Source of the DNA: an uncultured Lachnospiraceae bacterium
Lineage (GTDB): Bacteria > Bacillota > Clostridia > Lachnospirales > Lachnospiraceae
Direction of reading: 5' to 3'
DNA length: 6,349 nt
Assembly: GCA_905236365.1 (NCBI GenBank)
Contig: CAJOPP010000007.1
Location: 1 to 6,349 of the forward strand
Shown here: positions 6,321 to 6,349 of the stretch, in pieces
Layout of the letters: each line of letters begins with the position of its first letter
How positions within the stretch are numbered: position 1 is the first letter of the stretch
The notes under the pieces: model-generated
The model's database searches: none
What the model was told of the DNA's origin: nothing
Seen by the model: the letters and a program-made list of their open reading frames with translations, nothing else
Program-made: the position numbers and the translations under genes

Positions 6321-6349
6321 TGCCCTGCGGGCGGCACCGGTGAACATCA
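6321..6349. other. Short GC-rich inverted repeats at the window edge
   Basis: GCCC (6322-6325) pairs with GGGC (6329-6332) over 3 nt, and CACCGGTG (6335-6342) is an 8-bp palindrome. These adjoin the larger palindromic element and may belong to the same repeat unit or to another one continuing past the window. No promoter or gene start can be assigned here. Confidence 0.25.

Noticed and set aside
6329..6342. GGGCGGCACCGGTG on the + strand looks a little like the T-box core AGGGTGGNACCGCG
   Set aside because: It is on the strand opposite pheS, departs from the core at several positions including the end, and has no antiterminator/terminator pair within view.

Overview
The window is an AT-rich chromosomal segment with four complete, ordinary housekeeping genes. 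All four carry clear Shine-Dalgarno sites, and AAGGAG-type sites dominate. Protein styles, codon use and intergenic repeats suggest a low-GC Firmicute of class Clostridia, most likely a gut Lachnospiraceae. That placement rests on recognising family-like sequence, not on a database search.

Layout, left to right. Bases 1-57 hold a double-hairpin element of the kind dispersed between genes in gut clostridia. A strong sigma-A-type promoter (TTGACA, 17 bp, TAAAAT) then drives a stand-alone + strand tyrA (203-1303), encoding prephenate dehydrogenase with a C-terminal ACT domain for the tyrosine branch of aromatic amino acid synthesis. A 16-bp palindrome overlaps the -35 box. tyrA converges on queA (1436-2479, - strand), which encodes the SAM:tRNA ribosyltransferase-isomerase of queuosine synthesis. 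The 132-bp gap between them has a strong terminator for queA and a weak candidate for tyrA.

Upstream of queA on the - strand lies pheST. pheS (5096-6115) and pheT (2583-5006) encode the alpha and beta subunits of phenylalanyl-tRNA synthetase, 89 bp apart and evidently one operon. queA follows pheT in the same direction after 103 bp with no clear terminator. It may therefore receive read-through as well as having its own promoter (2539-2566).

Upstream of pheS (6116-6349) there is no T-box visible. Instead a more GC-rich, strongly palindromic element (about 6146-6318) sits directly against the pheS ribosome binding site. On the pheS sense strand it also has a reading frame interrupted by a single TAG. 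This is the least explained part of the window.

Three of the four genes link to phenylalanine/tyrosine supply or tRNA function: tyrA diverts prephenate to tyrosine, PheST charges tRNA-Phe, and QueA modifies tRNA anticodons including that of tRNA-Tyr. Nothing shows that they are co-regulated. I see no phage genes, transposase, CRISPR array, tRNA or rRNA gene, and no evidence of a new multi-gene system.
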